Assembly (NCBI RefSeq): GCF_000687475.1
Contig: NC_057316.1
Location: 3,968,001 to 4,032,000 of the forward strand
DNA from: Ustilaginoidea virens
Lineage: Eukaryota; Ascomycota; Sordariomycetes; Hypocreales; Clavicipitaceae
DNA: 64,000 bases
Direction: 5' to 3'
The notes beneath the pieces are model-generated. The model saw nothing but the letters and a program-made list of their open reading frames with translations, ran no database searches and had not been told where the DNA came from. Below are positions 1 through 11,229 of the stretch, one piece after another. The position numbers were made by a program, and so were the translations under genes. Within the stretch, counting starts at the first letter, position 1, and every line of letters begins with the position of its first letter.

Positions 1-995
1 TTGTTCATTTCGGAGGGAGAATCTGCTGACGCGAAGGAAAGCGAATGTCTTGCACTTTTAACCGCGTTCCCGGTTGCGCTGCTGTATCAGATGCGTGGCA
101 ACTCTTGCGAGCCGGCCATCACCAGGTACTGCCAGGACGTGGCCAAGGAGCTGCAAAGGCTCAGGAAGGGCGAGAATCCCATTGTCTACCGGCAAGATCC
201 CTGGGCTTGCAGGGCGCGGCGCAAGCATAACCAGTTCGAAAACGTCGAATACTTTTTCGAGGTCTTCTCCCTTCACTTGCAAAATGAGTTTTCGAAACAG
301 CGCATGCGGGTAAAGACTCTTTCCATGACTTCGCAGCACATCATTTATAACCTGCGCAACAACTTTGAGAACATGGTTGACTTGGGGAATTTTGACGACA
401 GAAGAACCCCAATTGTCCGTAAGTGCTGTCTGCGCCAAAGATTCTGCGCGACAGGCAAAGGAGACACGCTGCTAATCTCAAAAAAAATTGGCCGAATCAC
501 CCAGGGGAGAACATTGACATGCTCGCCCTGGCCGGCCGAGAATGCTGCATATTCTCCTCGTCCGATATTGCGCCTGTTACCTTTTTGTGGGCTCTAAACG
601 TAGCCTGCCACTCGGTGGCTATCCTCACACCCGTATACCACTGCGACTGGATCGTCAACACAAATCGCCCCTCTCCCATCAATGACGGCTCGCTGCAGTG
701 GCCCGAGTCGGCCACATGGGCAGCCATCACCGGGGCAGCCGTCGTCGGTGCGACGATCTTGTCCATCTTGAATGAAATGTGGAACATGTGGGACCCCTTT
801 GGGCGCGGCATCAACACGTATTCGTGGACGCTGGGGATCGCAATGGAGATTGACAACATGGTCAATGAGTTTTACGAATACGACACCAAGGCGCTTATCC
901 GCAAGCACGCGTATATGGCTCCGTCATCCCATCCGTACGATCATGTAACTGATAATGTAGGGGAGAGCTCGAATTCAGAACCACGCACGGTCTGA
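1..995 (+). CDS. Bestrophin-like membrane protein, 3' part
   Basis: The reading frame is open from base 1, so the 5' end lies outside the window. Exon 1-418 joins 505-995 across an 86-nt intron (GTAAGT donor, GCTAATC branch, CCCAG acceptor), giving 302 C-terminal residues. The visible protein has a LLTAFPVALLYQMRG stretch, resembling the FPxALxxxLRG region of bestrophin/UPF0187 proteins. A helical segment follows, then hydrophobic spans near residues 163-181 and 211-229, and a DPFGR motif (236-240) where bestrophins carry a conserved N/DPFG. Bestrophins are oligomeric anion channels; fungal members are mostly uncharacterised, so chloride transport is inferred from family only. The tail after residue 255 is polar and probably cytoplasmic. 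It converges on the phospholipase B gene, about 380 nt away. Confidence 0.65.
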
Positions 996-1376
996 CGTTT
1001 TGGTTCGGGGGTTGGAGCGGGGGATGCTTTGCTGCGGATTAGACAGATGTCACTGAAGGAAGAAACCATTGGAATGGACAAGGATTGATATCAACTGTCC
1101 GTCTTGATCTTCTCATCTAGCTCTTTAATTCTAAAAAAGGCGCGTCAAAATAGCAGCGAAACAACCAAGAGGAGAACCCACGCAGCTACATTTGAACAGA
1201 TGCTTGCAAAGTATCCGCAACAGTGTTCTGCGCACCATGTATAATGCAGAAGATGTTTACCGTCATGAGCCAAAAAGAAAAAAAAGGGAAAAGTGAAAAG
1301 TGAAGCGTTGGAGAAAAAAAAAAGAAGAAAAAAAAAGACACGGGCAGAAATCCAGGAAAACAATGTCATCATCCAT
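996..1376. other. Convergent intergenic spacer
   Basis: Spacer between the ends of the bestrophin-like gene (+) and the phospholipase B gene (-). It is AT- and purine-rich near 1265-1345 (runs of A and AAGAAA), as expected for 3' UTR and polyadenylation sequence. No gene was seen. Confidence 0.6.
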
Positions 1377-3630
1377 CTACAAGATCAACGCCGTAAAGGT
1401 CATAACCAGCAAAGACATAGACATGACAAGGGTCCCGGCACCGCCGCCGTCGTGCGCAGCACTCGAAGCCTGCAGAGCGATAGGTTTACCAAAGTAGTCG
1501 GGCACGTACGGCGCCGGCTTGGCCTCGTTGAGGGTCCCGTTCCAGCAGTAGCGGGCAAAGCACTGGCGGCACTTGTCGGGAACCGCGGCCCTCGTCCTGT
1601 CGAAGCTGCGGGCCAGGATGGCGCAGCCCGCGCAGACGGGCCAGTCGGGATCCCGCGTGCCGTTGAGCTGGGTGGCGACGGCCCAGCCGTTCTGGATGAT
1701 GGCGTCGCGCTCGCCGGACTTGATGGACATTTGGAAGGTGGAGATGTTGGAGTGGTAGACGTAGGGGTAGTTGGGGATGTAGACGATGAGGGGCGCCGGG
1801 ACGGTGAGGTTTGTGGCGTTGCAGCCGAAGAAGACGGGGCGGGTGTTGAGGCCGAGGTTGAGGAAGGTGTCGCGGCCGGGGACGGGGGGGAAGCCGGTGC
1901 CGTTGGCGACGGAGGGCAGCAGCGAGCGCTGGTAGGTGGCGATGGCGGAGGCGCCGTCGGGCCAGCCCGAGTCGGTGTCGGCGGACGAGTCGAGGGAGAA
2001 GACGACGTCGACGGCGCGGGCGCGCAGCAGGTGCGGGTGGTACGGGACGTTCTGCAGGTCCTCGCCGCCGTCGACCAGGGTCAGGCGGGTCGAGTTGGCG
2101 CCGGGGTTGGCGGCCGGGTTCCAGCCGCGGAAGGGGTTGGGGGTCCACTCGGCAATGTCCTCGTCCTGGTCGCCGAGGGCGTTGAGCAGGGAGACGACGG
2201 CGTCGACGATGAAGCGGGGCACGTCGTCGGGGACGTAGTTGGAGTTGCCGTCCTTGAGGTACAGCACGATCTGGTTGAAGAGGCTGCTGGAGGTGCCCAT
2301 GACGAAGCCGGCGTTGTCGAAGCCCACGACGCACCGGCCGCCGGCGGGGACGGAGCCGTTGGTGAAGTTGGAGCCCACGTACCGCAGGGGCACGAAGCCG
2401 TCGAGCGAGGGGTCAAAGGAGCCAAACTCCCACGGGTTGAACTCGAAGATGGTCGAGTTGGCCGAGACGATCTTCTGGCCCGGGTCGCGGCCGTCGGCGA
2501 CAATGAGCGGCAGGGGGGCCTTGCCCGCGGCGAAGTCGGCGTCGAGCGCGACGGACGAGAAGGTGTAGCCGGGGCCGCCGTTGACGGCGTTGACGAGCTG
2601 GTAGGAGAGCATGCGGCCCCAGTAGTCGGTGATTGTGGTTTCGAAGCCGGCCCTTTGCTTGGCCTGCACCTCGTCGAGAATGGTCTTGTAGTACTGGATC
2701 AGGCTGTACTGCGAGGGACCTGCGAGACACGAGGGAACAAATCAAAAACAAAGAGAGAGAAAAGGAGAAAAAGAGGAAAAGAAGACGAAAAAAAAAGGGG
2801 GGGGAAGAAGAAGAAGGAGGAGGAGAAGGAGAAGAAGAAGAAGTGAGAGAGAGAAGAAGGATGTCAGCGCCCCGAGAAAAGCGCGAGAGAAAAAGACGAG
2901 GGCTGGAAAAGGGGGGGGGGATTGGTGCATTTTCCCACAACTTGGCTACCTCTTCTTCTTCTTCTTCTTCTCTTTTCTTACCTTTGAGGATGGATTCGTC
3001 AAACTGCCAAATCTCGGGCGCGTTGACGGCGTCCTGGACCGAGGTGAAGTTGTTGGCGTAGATGCTGCCGACGAGCCAGCTGCCGCCGGACAAGCCGGAC
3101 AGGTAGGTGGCGCTCTGGAGCAGGCCGCCCAGGTTGCCCCTGGCGTCGCTGCCGGAGGAGCGGGCGTCCCAGGCGGCGAGGGCGCCGGCGCCGTTGAGCA
3201 TGGCGCGGTAGCCGCCGCCCGACACGGCCAGGCCGATGTTGGGCAGGGCGGCGGCGGGGGGCTGCCCGTCCGCGCGGCCGAGGTAGCCGTCGACGTCGAA
3301 GCCCGGGATGGCGATGCGCTTCAGCAGGGCGCGCATGGGGGCGACGGTCGCGTTGCGCCGCCGCGGCAGCCACGCCCTCTCCTGGGCCGACAGCCCGGCG
3401 GCGGCGAGGCGGACGGCGGGCCGCGAGGCGGGGCAGTCGACCGGCGAGGGGGCGTAGCCGTTGGGCGACTGGTCGGACGCGCGTGGGAGGAGCAGCAGCG
3501 CGCCGGGGCGGGCGGGAACGGCGGCGGCGGGCATCAGGAGCAGGAGCAGGAGCAGGAGCGGCAGCAGGACCGGGAGCGGGAGCGGCAGCCGGGCGGGCGA
3601 CGGCGCCGGCGGCAATGGACGGCTGCTCAT
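1377..3630 (-). CDS. PLB1: Lysophospholipase / phospholipase B, GPI-type
   Basis: Two exons, 3630-2982 and 2719-1377, are joined across a 262-nt purine-rich intron (GTAAGA donor, CGCAG acceptor), giving 663 aa. The family deacylates phospholipids and lysophospholipids at the cell surface or outside the cell. Visible features: a long leucine-rich signal peptide (about residues 14-37); SGGGYR with the expected catalytic Arg142; GLSGGS with nucleophile Ser181; VDGGEDLQN with catalytic Asp433; many N-x-S/T sites; paired cysteines; and a hydrophobic C-terminus after a small-residue stretch, which suggests a GPI anchor. The start at 3630 was chosen because the signal peptide follows it directly; in-frame upstream codons encode low-complexity lysine-rich sequence. 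Length fits fungal phospholipases B (about 600-700 aa). Confidence 0.93.
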
Positions 3631-4823
3631 GGCCCGTCTGTCGCTGGGTCCGCCTGTCGCAGGGTTGCAAAGGGTCCGACGCGCGTCTTTTTTTTTTTTT
3701 TCTCGTGTCTCGTGTCTCGTGTCTCGTGTTGTCCCGCTCGTCGAGCCGGTCGGTCGGGGGAGGGGGGCAAAGGGCGGCAGAGGGACCAAAGGAGCGGCTG
3801 CGAGGAAAGACGCGGAGGCCCTTTTTGTTTCTTCTCCAGACGCCTTGGTTCTCCTGCATCAGCGCGAGTTCCAGAGACAAGCACAGCCTGCTTGGGCCGA
3901 CCGCCGACCGCCCCGGGGAGTCTGGGGTTGGGGTTTGTCTTGGCATTCATCGTGGGGGGGCCTAGGAACCAGTTTCGTGGCTGGCTGGCTGGCTGACTGG
4001 CTGGTTCGAGGAACCCAGTACGCGGCAGCACGCACGGGGGGCCCCGCGCAGAGGGCGTACTCGGTACCTGCTACAGCCTCGTGCCTTGGGGCCCCTGCCT
4101 TTCTAGGGTAGCACGGCAGCCACCAGGGTCGGTCCAAGCCCCCCTCGCGGCCAACAAAGTATTGGTACCAGGCGCGGAGGAGGCAGGTACGGATAACGCA
4201 CGCGCAACTAGCCGGCAGCTGGTACCTAGTGACTCTCCTTTCCTAGGTCTTTGGCTGGCTCCTTGCATCAACATGTACCCACGCAGGGCTGCAACGCGAC
4301 CGCCTGCAAGGAGCAAGGAGACGTCTGGTGCCACTGCCAGGTATAGGTACCTTGGTGCGTGACCTGAGGTAGGAATGTGTTCTGGTGCACGTGCTTCCAT
4401 GCAGGCCCTAATCATCAAACATCAAGCATCAAACCAACTGCATTGCATGCATCTCAAGCCTTGGCCCATAAGCTGACCTCCTGCCGGCTCGCGGGTTCCC
4501 TTGGCGCTGGCTGGGCGAAACCTCATGCGAATGCTCCCTCGCGTCACATGCCCAGAGGCTGCTTGCTAACTGTCAGTACTCCGTACCAGGCGTCCCCGAC
4601 CAGCTGTTCACATGCTTCGGCTGCCTCGGAGCGCCCTATTACGTGCCAACTTGCCTCCACGCTGGACAGGTATGTACCCAAGGTACTTCTTACTCGCCTT
4701 GCCGTCCAGCAAGCTGCAGCAAAAGCTGCGGTATGTATCGATGCAGTGTGACTGCCATGTGAAACAGCAAAGCCGCCCCCCGCCCCCGTCCCCGTCCCCC
4801 GGGGCCCTTGGCCTGGGCTTCTT
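3631..4823. other. Intergenic region between PLB1 and POS5
   Basis: About 1.2 kb holding the PLB1 promoter and the POS5 3' flank. It contains a T run (3688-3701) followed by four 7-bp CTCGTGT copies (3702-3729), a GGCT-rich run near 3979-4003, several GGTACC words, and TACTCCGTA at 4577-4585. No convincing coding sequence on either strand. Confidence 0.6.
3702..3729. repeat. 7-bp tandem repeat CTCGTGT x4
   Basis: Four exact head-to-tail copies directly after a 14-nt T run, about 70 bp upstream of the PLB1 start codon, so within its promoter or 5' UTR. Confidence 0.9.
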
Positions 4824-6314
4824 CTAGTCGGCCAACTCATCGCTCGGCGGCTCCCTACCAAACGGGTGGTTAAACTTCAGCAGCCCGTTCAGCCCTCCCA
4901 CCCAGGGGTCGTTGTCCTCCGTCCTAATCACGCACGGAACACCCCCGTGCCATTCCTCCCCCGGCCCCGCTCGCCCGACAAACTCGCCCTCCACCCGCAT
5001 CTCCATCCCCGGCGACACGCCCGCGCATCGTTTCCCGTCAATGCTCAGGTCCAGTTCGCGGCCCCGGTTCTTGTGGCTCATGCGCAGCGTCACCTTGGTG
5101 TCCAGCGGAAGCACCAGGCATCGGAAGCTCAAGCTGCACGGGGAAATGGGCGTGATGAGAAGCGACTTGACCAGCGGGTGCACAATGGGCCCTCCGGCGC
5201 TGAGGCTGTACGCCGTGGAGCCTGTTGGCGTGCTGATGAGGATGCCGTCCGCCGTGGTTTCCGTCAGGAAACGCCCGTTCTGGTAAATGTCAATGACGGC
5301 CAGGTGCGGGTGCGAGCCTCGATGGACGGAGATCTCGTTGATGGCCCGCAACGACGGAGACGGCTCCTTGGTCCCGGCAACGCTGGTCTTGTGCTCGCTG
5401 GCCAACGTATCCGACACCGCGTGGTTGATGCAGTTTCCGGCAACGTCGAAAATGTCTGCCTTGATGCGGTGTCGGAGCAGAATCCTGGACGCCCTCTGCG
5501 TGTCAAGGCTCTTTCCACGCTGCGCCCCCCATCCCCATCCAGCGGAACCTGCGGAGCCTGCGGAATCCGCAGCGCCTTCGATCCCATCAGCTTGGCCGTC
5601 TCTGCCATTGTCCCGCGGCGGCACGGCTGCCTCCTGAGCCGTCGCCACACCGCTCCCGCTCATGTACATTTCCCTCCAGGCTCTCTTGTGTTCGTCAAAG
5701 CTCCATTCTCCCAGGAATCCCAACGTGCCCATGCTAAACGACAGTATCGGCGGGACAGACCCGTGCAGCTTGAACAGGCTTGCCGCGCGAAGGACGGTTC
5801 CGTCGCCGCCAAAAGTCGCAATCACGTCGATTCTATCCGCAATGTTGGACCGGCCGTCGGACACGTAGATGGCAAACGGCAGGTGCTCCCGGATGGCGGC
5901 CGCGATCTTCGGCTCGACGACAATGTTGACGGCAGGGTACTCGGCGTGGACGTGTTTGGCGAACTCGATGACGGATTCGGTCACCTCGGGTGCGTAAAGC
6001 TTCTGGACGAGCAGCAGGTTCCGGGGCGGCCGTGGCCAGTGGAGGGAGAGGAGAGAGGAGCCTGGCTTCGTGCTCTGCAGGTACCTCGGAACGGTGCGGC
6101 TGGGGAGGTCGCCGGCGCTACGGACGCGAGCATTGCGGAGAGGGCAAGCCGTCGAGAAGCGGCAGCGAGCGCTGCCCGTCGACGGCGGCGGCGGCGGCGG
6201 CGGCGGCGGCGTTGATGGAGATTGTGCTGTTGTATTCGAGCCGAACGCCGACTGGCGACTGAAGGGCAGGAGCTTCCTCAACAACCTGCGCCGGGACATG
6301 TCAAAGCGCCGCAT
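4824..6314 (-). CDS. POS5: NAD(H) kinase, mitochondrial
   Basis: Single exon, 496 aa. It phosphorylates NADH/NAD to NADPH/NADP; the yeast homologue Pos5 acts in the mitochondrial matrix. Visible features: an Arg/Leu-rich N-terminus (MRRFDMSRRRLLRKLL) fitting a mitochondrial presequence, then a proline run; the kinase signature GGDGT (169-173); an NE dyad (about 327); and TPTGSTAYS (362-370) of the second NAD-binding block. A Gly/Ala/Ser-rich insertion (about 223-274) lies between the conserved blocks. Start 6314 is preferred; 6299 is an alternative five codons in. The region further upstream codes for phenylalanine-rich low-complexity sequence and was excluded. Yeast Pos5 is somewhat shorter (414 aa), mainly because it lacks the insertion. 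Confidence 0.93.
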   Translation of the reverse strand: MRRFDMSRRRLLRKLLPFSRQSAFGSNTTAQSPSTPPPPPPPPPSTGSARCRFSTACPLRNARVRSAGDLPSRTVPRYLQSTKPGSSLLSLHWPRPPRNLLLVQKLYAPEVTESVIEFAKHVHAEYPAVNIVVEPKIAAAIREHLPFAIYVSDGRSNIADRIDVIATFGGDGTVLRAASLFKLHGSVPPILSFSMGTLGFLGEWSFDEHKRAWREMYMSGSGVATAQEAAVPPRDNGRDGQADGIEGAADSAGSAGSAGWGWGAQRGKSLDTQRASRILLRHRIKADIFDVAGNCINHAVSDTLASEHKTSVAGTKEPSPSLRAINEISVHRGSHPHLAVIDIYQNGRFLTETTADGILISTPTGSTAYSLSAGGPIVHPLVKSLLITPISPCSLSFRCLVLPLDTKVTLRMSHKNRGRELDLSIDGKRCAGVSPGMEMRVEGEFVGRAGPGEEWHGGVPCVIRTEDNDPWVGGLNGLLKFNHPFGREPPSDELAD

Positions 6315-7408
6315 GCGGCGGGTTATACCATGATTCTGAGTGAAGAGTGGAAAATGAGAATAAAAAGTAAAACAATACAAAGAGCGAAAAAAAAAAAAGA
6401 AAACACAAGTTGAGAGTGATGCTGAACTGGGGAAATTGTGCCAGAGACGACGAGGCTGGAAAAAGGAGGACGACGTTGGTTTGCTAATCATGACGAGGGC
6501 TGCTGTCTCCCAGCCCCACACCAGCCACTAGCGCCAAACTGTGGCGGCGGCGGCAGTTGGCGGTGAGGTTACCAAGATACCTAAGGCAGGTACCCAGGTA
6601 CCTCAGGTTAACTCGAGGTGACCCGACCCCTTCATCACGTGGCCCGTTCGCTGACTTGTCGCCTGACCTTGGCAAAACCGACGTGTTCAATCAGATGGCT
6701 CGTCTCTGCAAAGTACATGCAGCACGCCGCTCTCATTGGTCACCACGCTGATCAGCTAGCTGAAAGCCCCGTCCATTCTCGTAGGGGCAGCGCCAGGGCA
6801 GCGCCAGGGCAGTGCAGGCAAGCGAACCGACCTACGGAGTACTACAGTACTCCTCAGTGCTCACGCCATACTGAAGGTACAGTACTTCAGTTCGTCCGTA
6901 CGTACCCGGTCAACGGTACCTGCTCTGCTGCAGTACCTAATGCAACCACATGCAGATTCCCAACTTGCCCCAGCCTACCGAGTACACCCACCCAGATCGT
7001 CAGACGACCTTCCCCCACCTCATGGCCGCCTGGGGCTGACGGACCAGTCAACCGCGTCACATGAATCCGCCGCCCCACGACGAGGCTCCCGAATCTCATC
7101 CCGCAAGACTGAGCATCAGACTGAGCATCGACATTCGCCTTTGCCCCTTGTTGCCCTTCTCGCCGACCGGCACAGCTTGCCTTGCTCGTTCGACTGCCTC
7201 CTCTCCCCGGGGGGGCGCGTGTGTTCCGACAACCTTGGGCTGGTCAGGCGTCGTCTCATCGGCCCAGCACCTGATGCCAGCCACGCGATCCTTGGCTTCC
7301 TGTCCGCGGCAATACCAACCAAACCAAGCTTTCTTCGCCTGTGCTTGAGCAACTCCCCTCCCCCGCCGTTTCGTCCCTGCACGTCGCGGCGCTTTTATTG
7401 GCGCGCCC

Positions 7409-7451
<43 letters not shown>

Positions 7452-7728
7452 CCCCCGGTTACGGGTTACGTCAAGCGCCTTGGAGCCTCTCGGAAAATAC
7501 CTTGTTGGTTTGCTGCAACCTTGCTTTGCCCGCTGGCGCTTGGCTGCCTGCCTGCCGATTGTTTGCTCTCGCCATTCTTGGCCGCTGACCTGCTTCATCG
7601 CTTCCGGCGTTTCCGTCGTCAATCCACGTGCCGATCCTCCTCCTAGCAACGCATGTTTCTGCGCAAGAGAGCCTCTTGTTTCACACTTTGAAACGTCACG
7701 CCAAGCCCCGTGGCGAAAAGAGGCAGTC
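6315..7728. other. Divergent promoter region, POS5 / acyltransferase
   Basis: About 1.4 kb shared between two divergently transcribed genes. It carries GGTACCT-type words (6568-6606), TACGGAGTA at 6833-6841 next to AGTACTCC, repeated GCGCCAGGGCA at about 6789-6810, and a 38-nt poly-C run (7412-7449). No supported gene. Confidence 0.6.
7412..7449. repeat. Poly-C run, 38 nt
   Basis: An uninterrupted run of 38 C about 280 bp upstream of the acyltransferase start. It is the longest homopolymer in the window, and its length could be affected by sequencing or polymerase slippage. Confidence 0.9.
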
Positions 7729-9325
7729 ATGGCAAAGTCCCTGGAGAATGCCACCGGTCCGGAGAGCAGCATTCCGTCGCCCAAACTCACCACCTGCCCG
7801 AAAAAGGACGCCGGGACATCAACCGAGTCATCTCGAGCTGCACATCCCTCTGGGAAAAGAGGCCATGGCCGGGGCGTGCAGATACTACGTGGGTTGGCCT
7901 TTACAACCTACTTCACCCTTTGTTGCACCATGTACGTTCACAGCTTTGTCTACTCTGGCTCGACTCGGGGTCGAAGTCGGAGTCGGGGTCGGAGTCGGAG
8001 TCGGAGTCGGTGAATCAATCGCTGACCCCAGGAACCGTCTTTCCTTGTAGAATCTTCATCACTCAGCTCGTCGGCTCCCCTCTGTACCTTGTCCATCGCG
8101 AGTGGTATTACGCGTACATGTCCATGACCAAGCGGTCTTTTGGGCTCACCATTACCGTAATGACGCACGTGTTTGGCCCGGCCACCATGCGTATAAGTGG
8201 TGACGAGTCCGTAGCTGGTCAAATTCAGCCCACCCGCGGCGGTGCCGTCGAGTTCAAGTTCCCCGAACGATTGGTCATGATTGCCAACCATCAGGTATGT
8301 CTGCTTGCATCGTCTGGCAAGTCCAGGAGCCTGGAGCTTTCCATGTTCAGTTCGCCCCCCAAGATGGACCTAATCACGCCCGCGCAGATTTACACCGATT
8401 GGATTTACCTGTGGTGGGTTGGGTATGCGAACCGGCCCGGTATGCATGGTCACATCTACATCATCCTCAAAGAGTCCCTAAAATACATCCCCATCATTGG
8501 CACTGGCATGATGTTCTACGGCTTCATATTCATGTCGAGGAAGATGGCGACCGATCAGCCGCGCTTATCCTATCGTCTCACCAAGCTGAAGAAGAAGAGG
8601 GTTGATCCGCGGGGCAACGCATACCTTGACCCCATGTGGTTGCTGTTATTTCCGGAGGGGACCAACCTGTCCAACAATGGCCGGCAAAAGTCGTCGCAGT
8701 GGGCGGCAAAGAACAACCTGAAAGACCCCGATCACGTCATGCTGCCTCGAAGTACGGGCACATACTTTTGTCTTCGGGAGCTAAAGGACACGGTGGAATA
8801 CGTCTACGACTGTACCGTGGCGTACGAGGGTGTCCCGTAAGTCGATCAGTTGCAGTGGCCCCTTGAAGGCCCGGCCTCGAACTGCGATAGCTAACCTGCT
8901 CTTCTTCTTTTTCATTTATTTTTTTTTTGCCGTTTCTCTCTCCTTATCTCAGTCGAGGTAAATATGGAGAGGAGATTTTTGGATTGACCAGCACTTACTT
9001 TCAAGGCCGCCCCCCTAAATCCGTCAATCTGTACTGGCGCCGTTTCAAAATCACCGACATTCCCCTTGACGATCCGAGAGAATTCGATCTTTGGCTTCGT
9101 GATCAATGGTACAAAAAGGACGCCTTGATGGAGGAATATCTGGACAAGGGCCGCTTCCCCGCAATGCACGGAGCCGAGGTAGAATACGTCGAGACCGAGG
9201 TTCGCACCAGGTATCCTTGGGAGATTTTGCAAATTTTCACCGTGGTAGGATTATGTGGTTTGACGTGGCATAACGTGCGACGACTTTTGCATATGGCCGG
9301 GGCGAAGATGGGGTTCCTGGTTTGA
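7729..9325 (+). CDS. Lysophospholipid acyltransferase (PlsC/LPLAT, AGPAT-like)
   Basis: Four exons: 7729-7931, 8051-8294, 8388-8836 and 8953-9325, giving 422 aa; all introns are GT-AG. LPLAT enzymes move acyl chains onto lysophospholipids at the ER. Visible features: hydrophobic N-terminal segment (about 52-75); acyltransferase motif I NHQIYTD (H148, D153); motif III FPEGTN (238-243); and a C-terminal hydrophobic helix after WEILQ. The arrangement fits the LCLAT1/AGPAT3-5 group and yeast Cst26-like proteins. The second intron (8295-8387) is exactly 93 nt, has no in-frame stop and cuts motif I right after NHQ, so its retention would insert 31 residues between the catalytic His and Asp. The start was chosen at 7729 as the first ATG of the frame consistent with exon 2. 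Confidence 0.9.
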
Positions 9326-9926
9326 AAGCAATGAGCTGAACCAAAACGTCCGCCATTGGGCTGCCTGGCGGGCTGGAAATGCTTGCGATTCCAGCGAGGG
9401 TTGTTACCAAGCAGAACGGGAGCTGTGTTGTTCAGATGATCAGATGGGACCGAGGGAGTAGGATTCGGAGGGATTCGGAAGTGATAGTTGTAGATGCGCA
9501 TTGGGATTCGGCTTGAACGGGGTGTTTTTCTTTGTTTATACGCAATTCTTTGTTTGGCGTCTGGTTGGGCCCGTTTGGCGGCGTAGACTTGATGGAATCA
9601 ATTGTCTCGGTCGATACCTTCCGCTCCTGCAGTTGGTGATGTGTAGAGAAACGAGCGAGATGGCCTCGGGAATCACGCGCAACGTGTGTCTCGTCGGGAC
9701 AGGATAGGGATATGCCGGGAGCTATTGGCAGTAAGCAGCCTCGGCAATCCCCATTGATGTTTTGTTAGGCATGATAAGTTTGAGGTAACGGGGGCCGCCT
9801 GTCAAGTCTTGGTGCTGGGAAAGATGCGAGCAGGGCTCGCCGGCCAGTTGGCGATGGTGAATACAACGCAAAGGAGTCTCTTATCTCCCTAGAGTATGCG
9901 TTTGCGATTTCCGGAATGGAATCTAG

Positions 9927-10003
9927 ATCAAGCATCAAGCATCGAGCATCGAGTATCGAGTATCGAGTATCGAGCATCGAGAATCGAGAATCGAGCATCG
10001 AGC
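9927..10003. repeat. 7-bp minisatellite ATCGAGN, 11 units
   Basis: Eleven consecutive 7-bp units: two ATCAAGC, then nine ATCGAG followed by C, T or A. The whole block is 77 bp, with no insertions or deletions, in intergenic DNA. Confidence 0.93.
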
Positions 10004-10908
10004 ATGCAGTGCGGGGGATGCTGGTTTCGAGCCGGGCACCCCGCCGGCACCCCCGCCAGCACCTTGAACAGCTGGCTAGTGAAAATGCCAAGTGCCTGGC
10101 AAGTGCCTGGCAAATGTCAACACGACTGACTGAGTCAGTCTGCTGCTTCTTCTGTCTAGTGCGACAAAACGCAAGCGTCCGCCAAACTCAACACTAGCCG
10201 GTGGCTTCCCCGTTAGAATCTTGCCATGTTGTTTCAATCGAGTCCAAGATTCCAGACTCTAGTACCGAGTAGAGCACTCGTTACGAACCAACAAAGTCTC
10301 GGCAACCGATTTTATTGCCGACGAATCAAAGACCAGTCGCCGGGAACCGGGGGCCCGTTCGAGTCCTACCCCCGAGCCACAATCCCAAACCTAATGATGA
10401 TGGCAACGAACTCCGCACCCCTCGCGCTCTGGGTGGCTTCGAGGGGACAAGAACCCTTGGGTCGTCTCCAAAACATCAGCCTTCCCCCCCCCCCCTCCCC
10501 CCCCCCGGTCCCCGGTTTCGACGCAAGCCCGGAGTTGGGCGGGCATGCAGGGCATGTCAAGCTATTACCTGAGGCCTGACGGCTATAGACGGCGTACTCG
10601 GAACGATTGACTCCTTGCAACAACGCGAGGCATGCATCCTATTCCTCTGGACGCGGCTACATGCTCCACCAGGATCAGGATCCATTATAATTACGGCCCA
10701 GATCCAAGTAACAAGTGCGCGCCCGCATGGCGCCTTACCAGAAATTAGCAAGGATCCGCAGCACAATTTCATGGAAGCATTCCACAACACCACAAACCTT
10801 ATTCACGACGTACCGCGCTAGCAGGGGCCGCTTACATGTCCTGTAAAAGGAATACATACATATAATTTTGATAGTTGCCAAGAAAATACGCCCATTTGGC
10901 GCACTGTC

Positions 10909-10956
10909 GTTCAGACTGGCGTTCAGACTGGCGTTCAGACTGGCGTTCAGACTGGC
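10909..10956. repeat. 12-bp tandem repeat GTTCAGACTGGC x4
   Basis: Four identical copies followed by a partial fifth (GTTCA). It lies about 275 bp upstream of the first permease start codon. Confidence 0.93.
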
Positions 10957-11229
10957 GTTCAACGACAAGGGATATCGACAAGCACAACCTATTCCCCCCA
11001 CTTATCTCGCAAGTCATTTGTATCGAGAAGCGTGCGCCATTTACTTGGATCTGGGGGCCTACTACATCTTTACCGGTTCGGCTGTGTGTGTGTGCGCGCC
11101 CTTTGACTTGATGCAAAAGCACCACTGTTCCCATTCTCCCGTCTTCGCTTTCTGTCCGCCCGTCAGTCTCGAGGAACCAAGGTGCTTTCAAACCTCGTGT
11201 GCCGCCTTCGCTGGGCAGTCTCCGCCATC

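Larger units (their letters stand above)
9326..11229. other. Long intergenic region with tandem repeats
   Basis: About 1.9 kb without a supported gene between the acyltransferase 3' end and the first permease. It contains a 7-bp minisatellite (9927-10003), an interrupted poly-C run (about 10484-10506), a 12-bp tandem repeat (10909-10956) and a GT-rich stretch near 11085. The promoter of the downstream permease should lie in its right part. Confidence 0.6.

Noticed and set aside
419..454. A 36-nt intron in the bestrophin-like gene ending at GACAG
   Set aside because: Too short for a fungal spliceosomal intron; the 86-nt alternative has a branch site and preserves the family alignment.
1293..2846. 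Long plus-strand frame (over 500 codons) opposite phospholipase B
   Set aside because: It is the Gly/Val/Glu-rich antisense of a GC-rich coding exon and has no domain; the minus strand carries all catalytic motifs.
4866..6215. Long plus-strand frame opposite POS5
   Set aside because: Antisense shadow of a high-GC3 gene; Arg/Val-rich without any recognisable family.
9927..10003. CRISPR-like array
   Set aside because: Units are 7 bp with no spacers; this is a simple minisatellite in a eukaryote.
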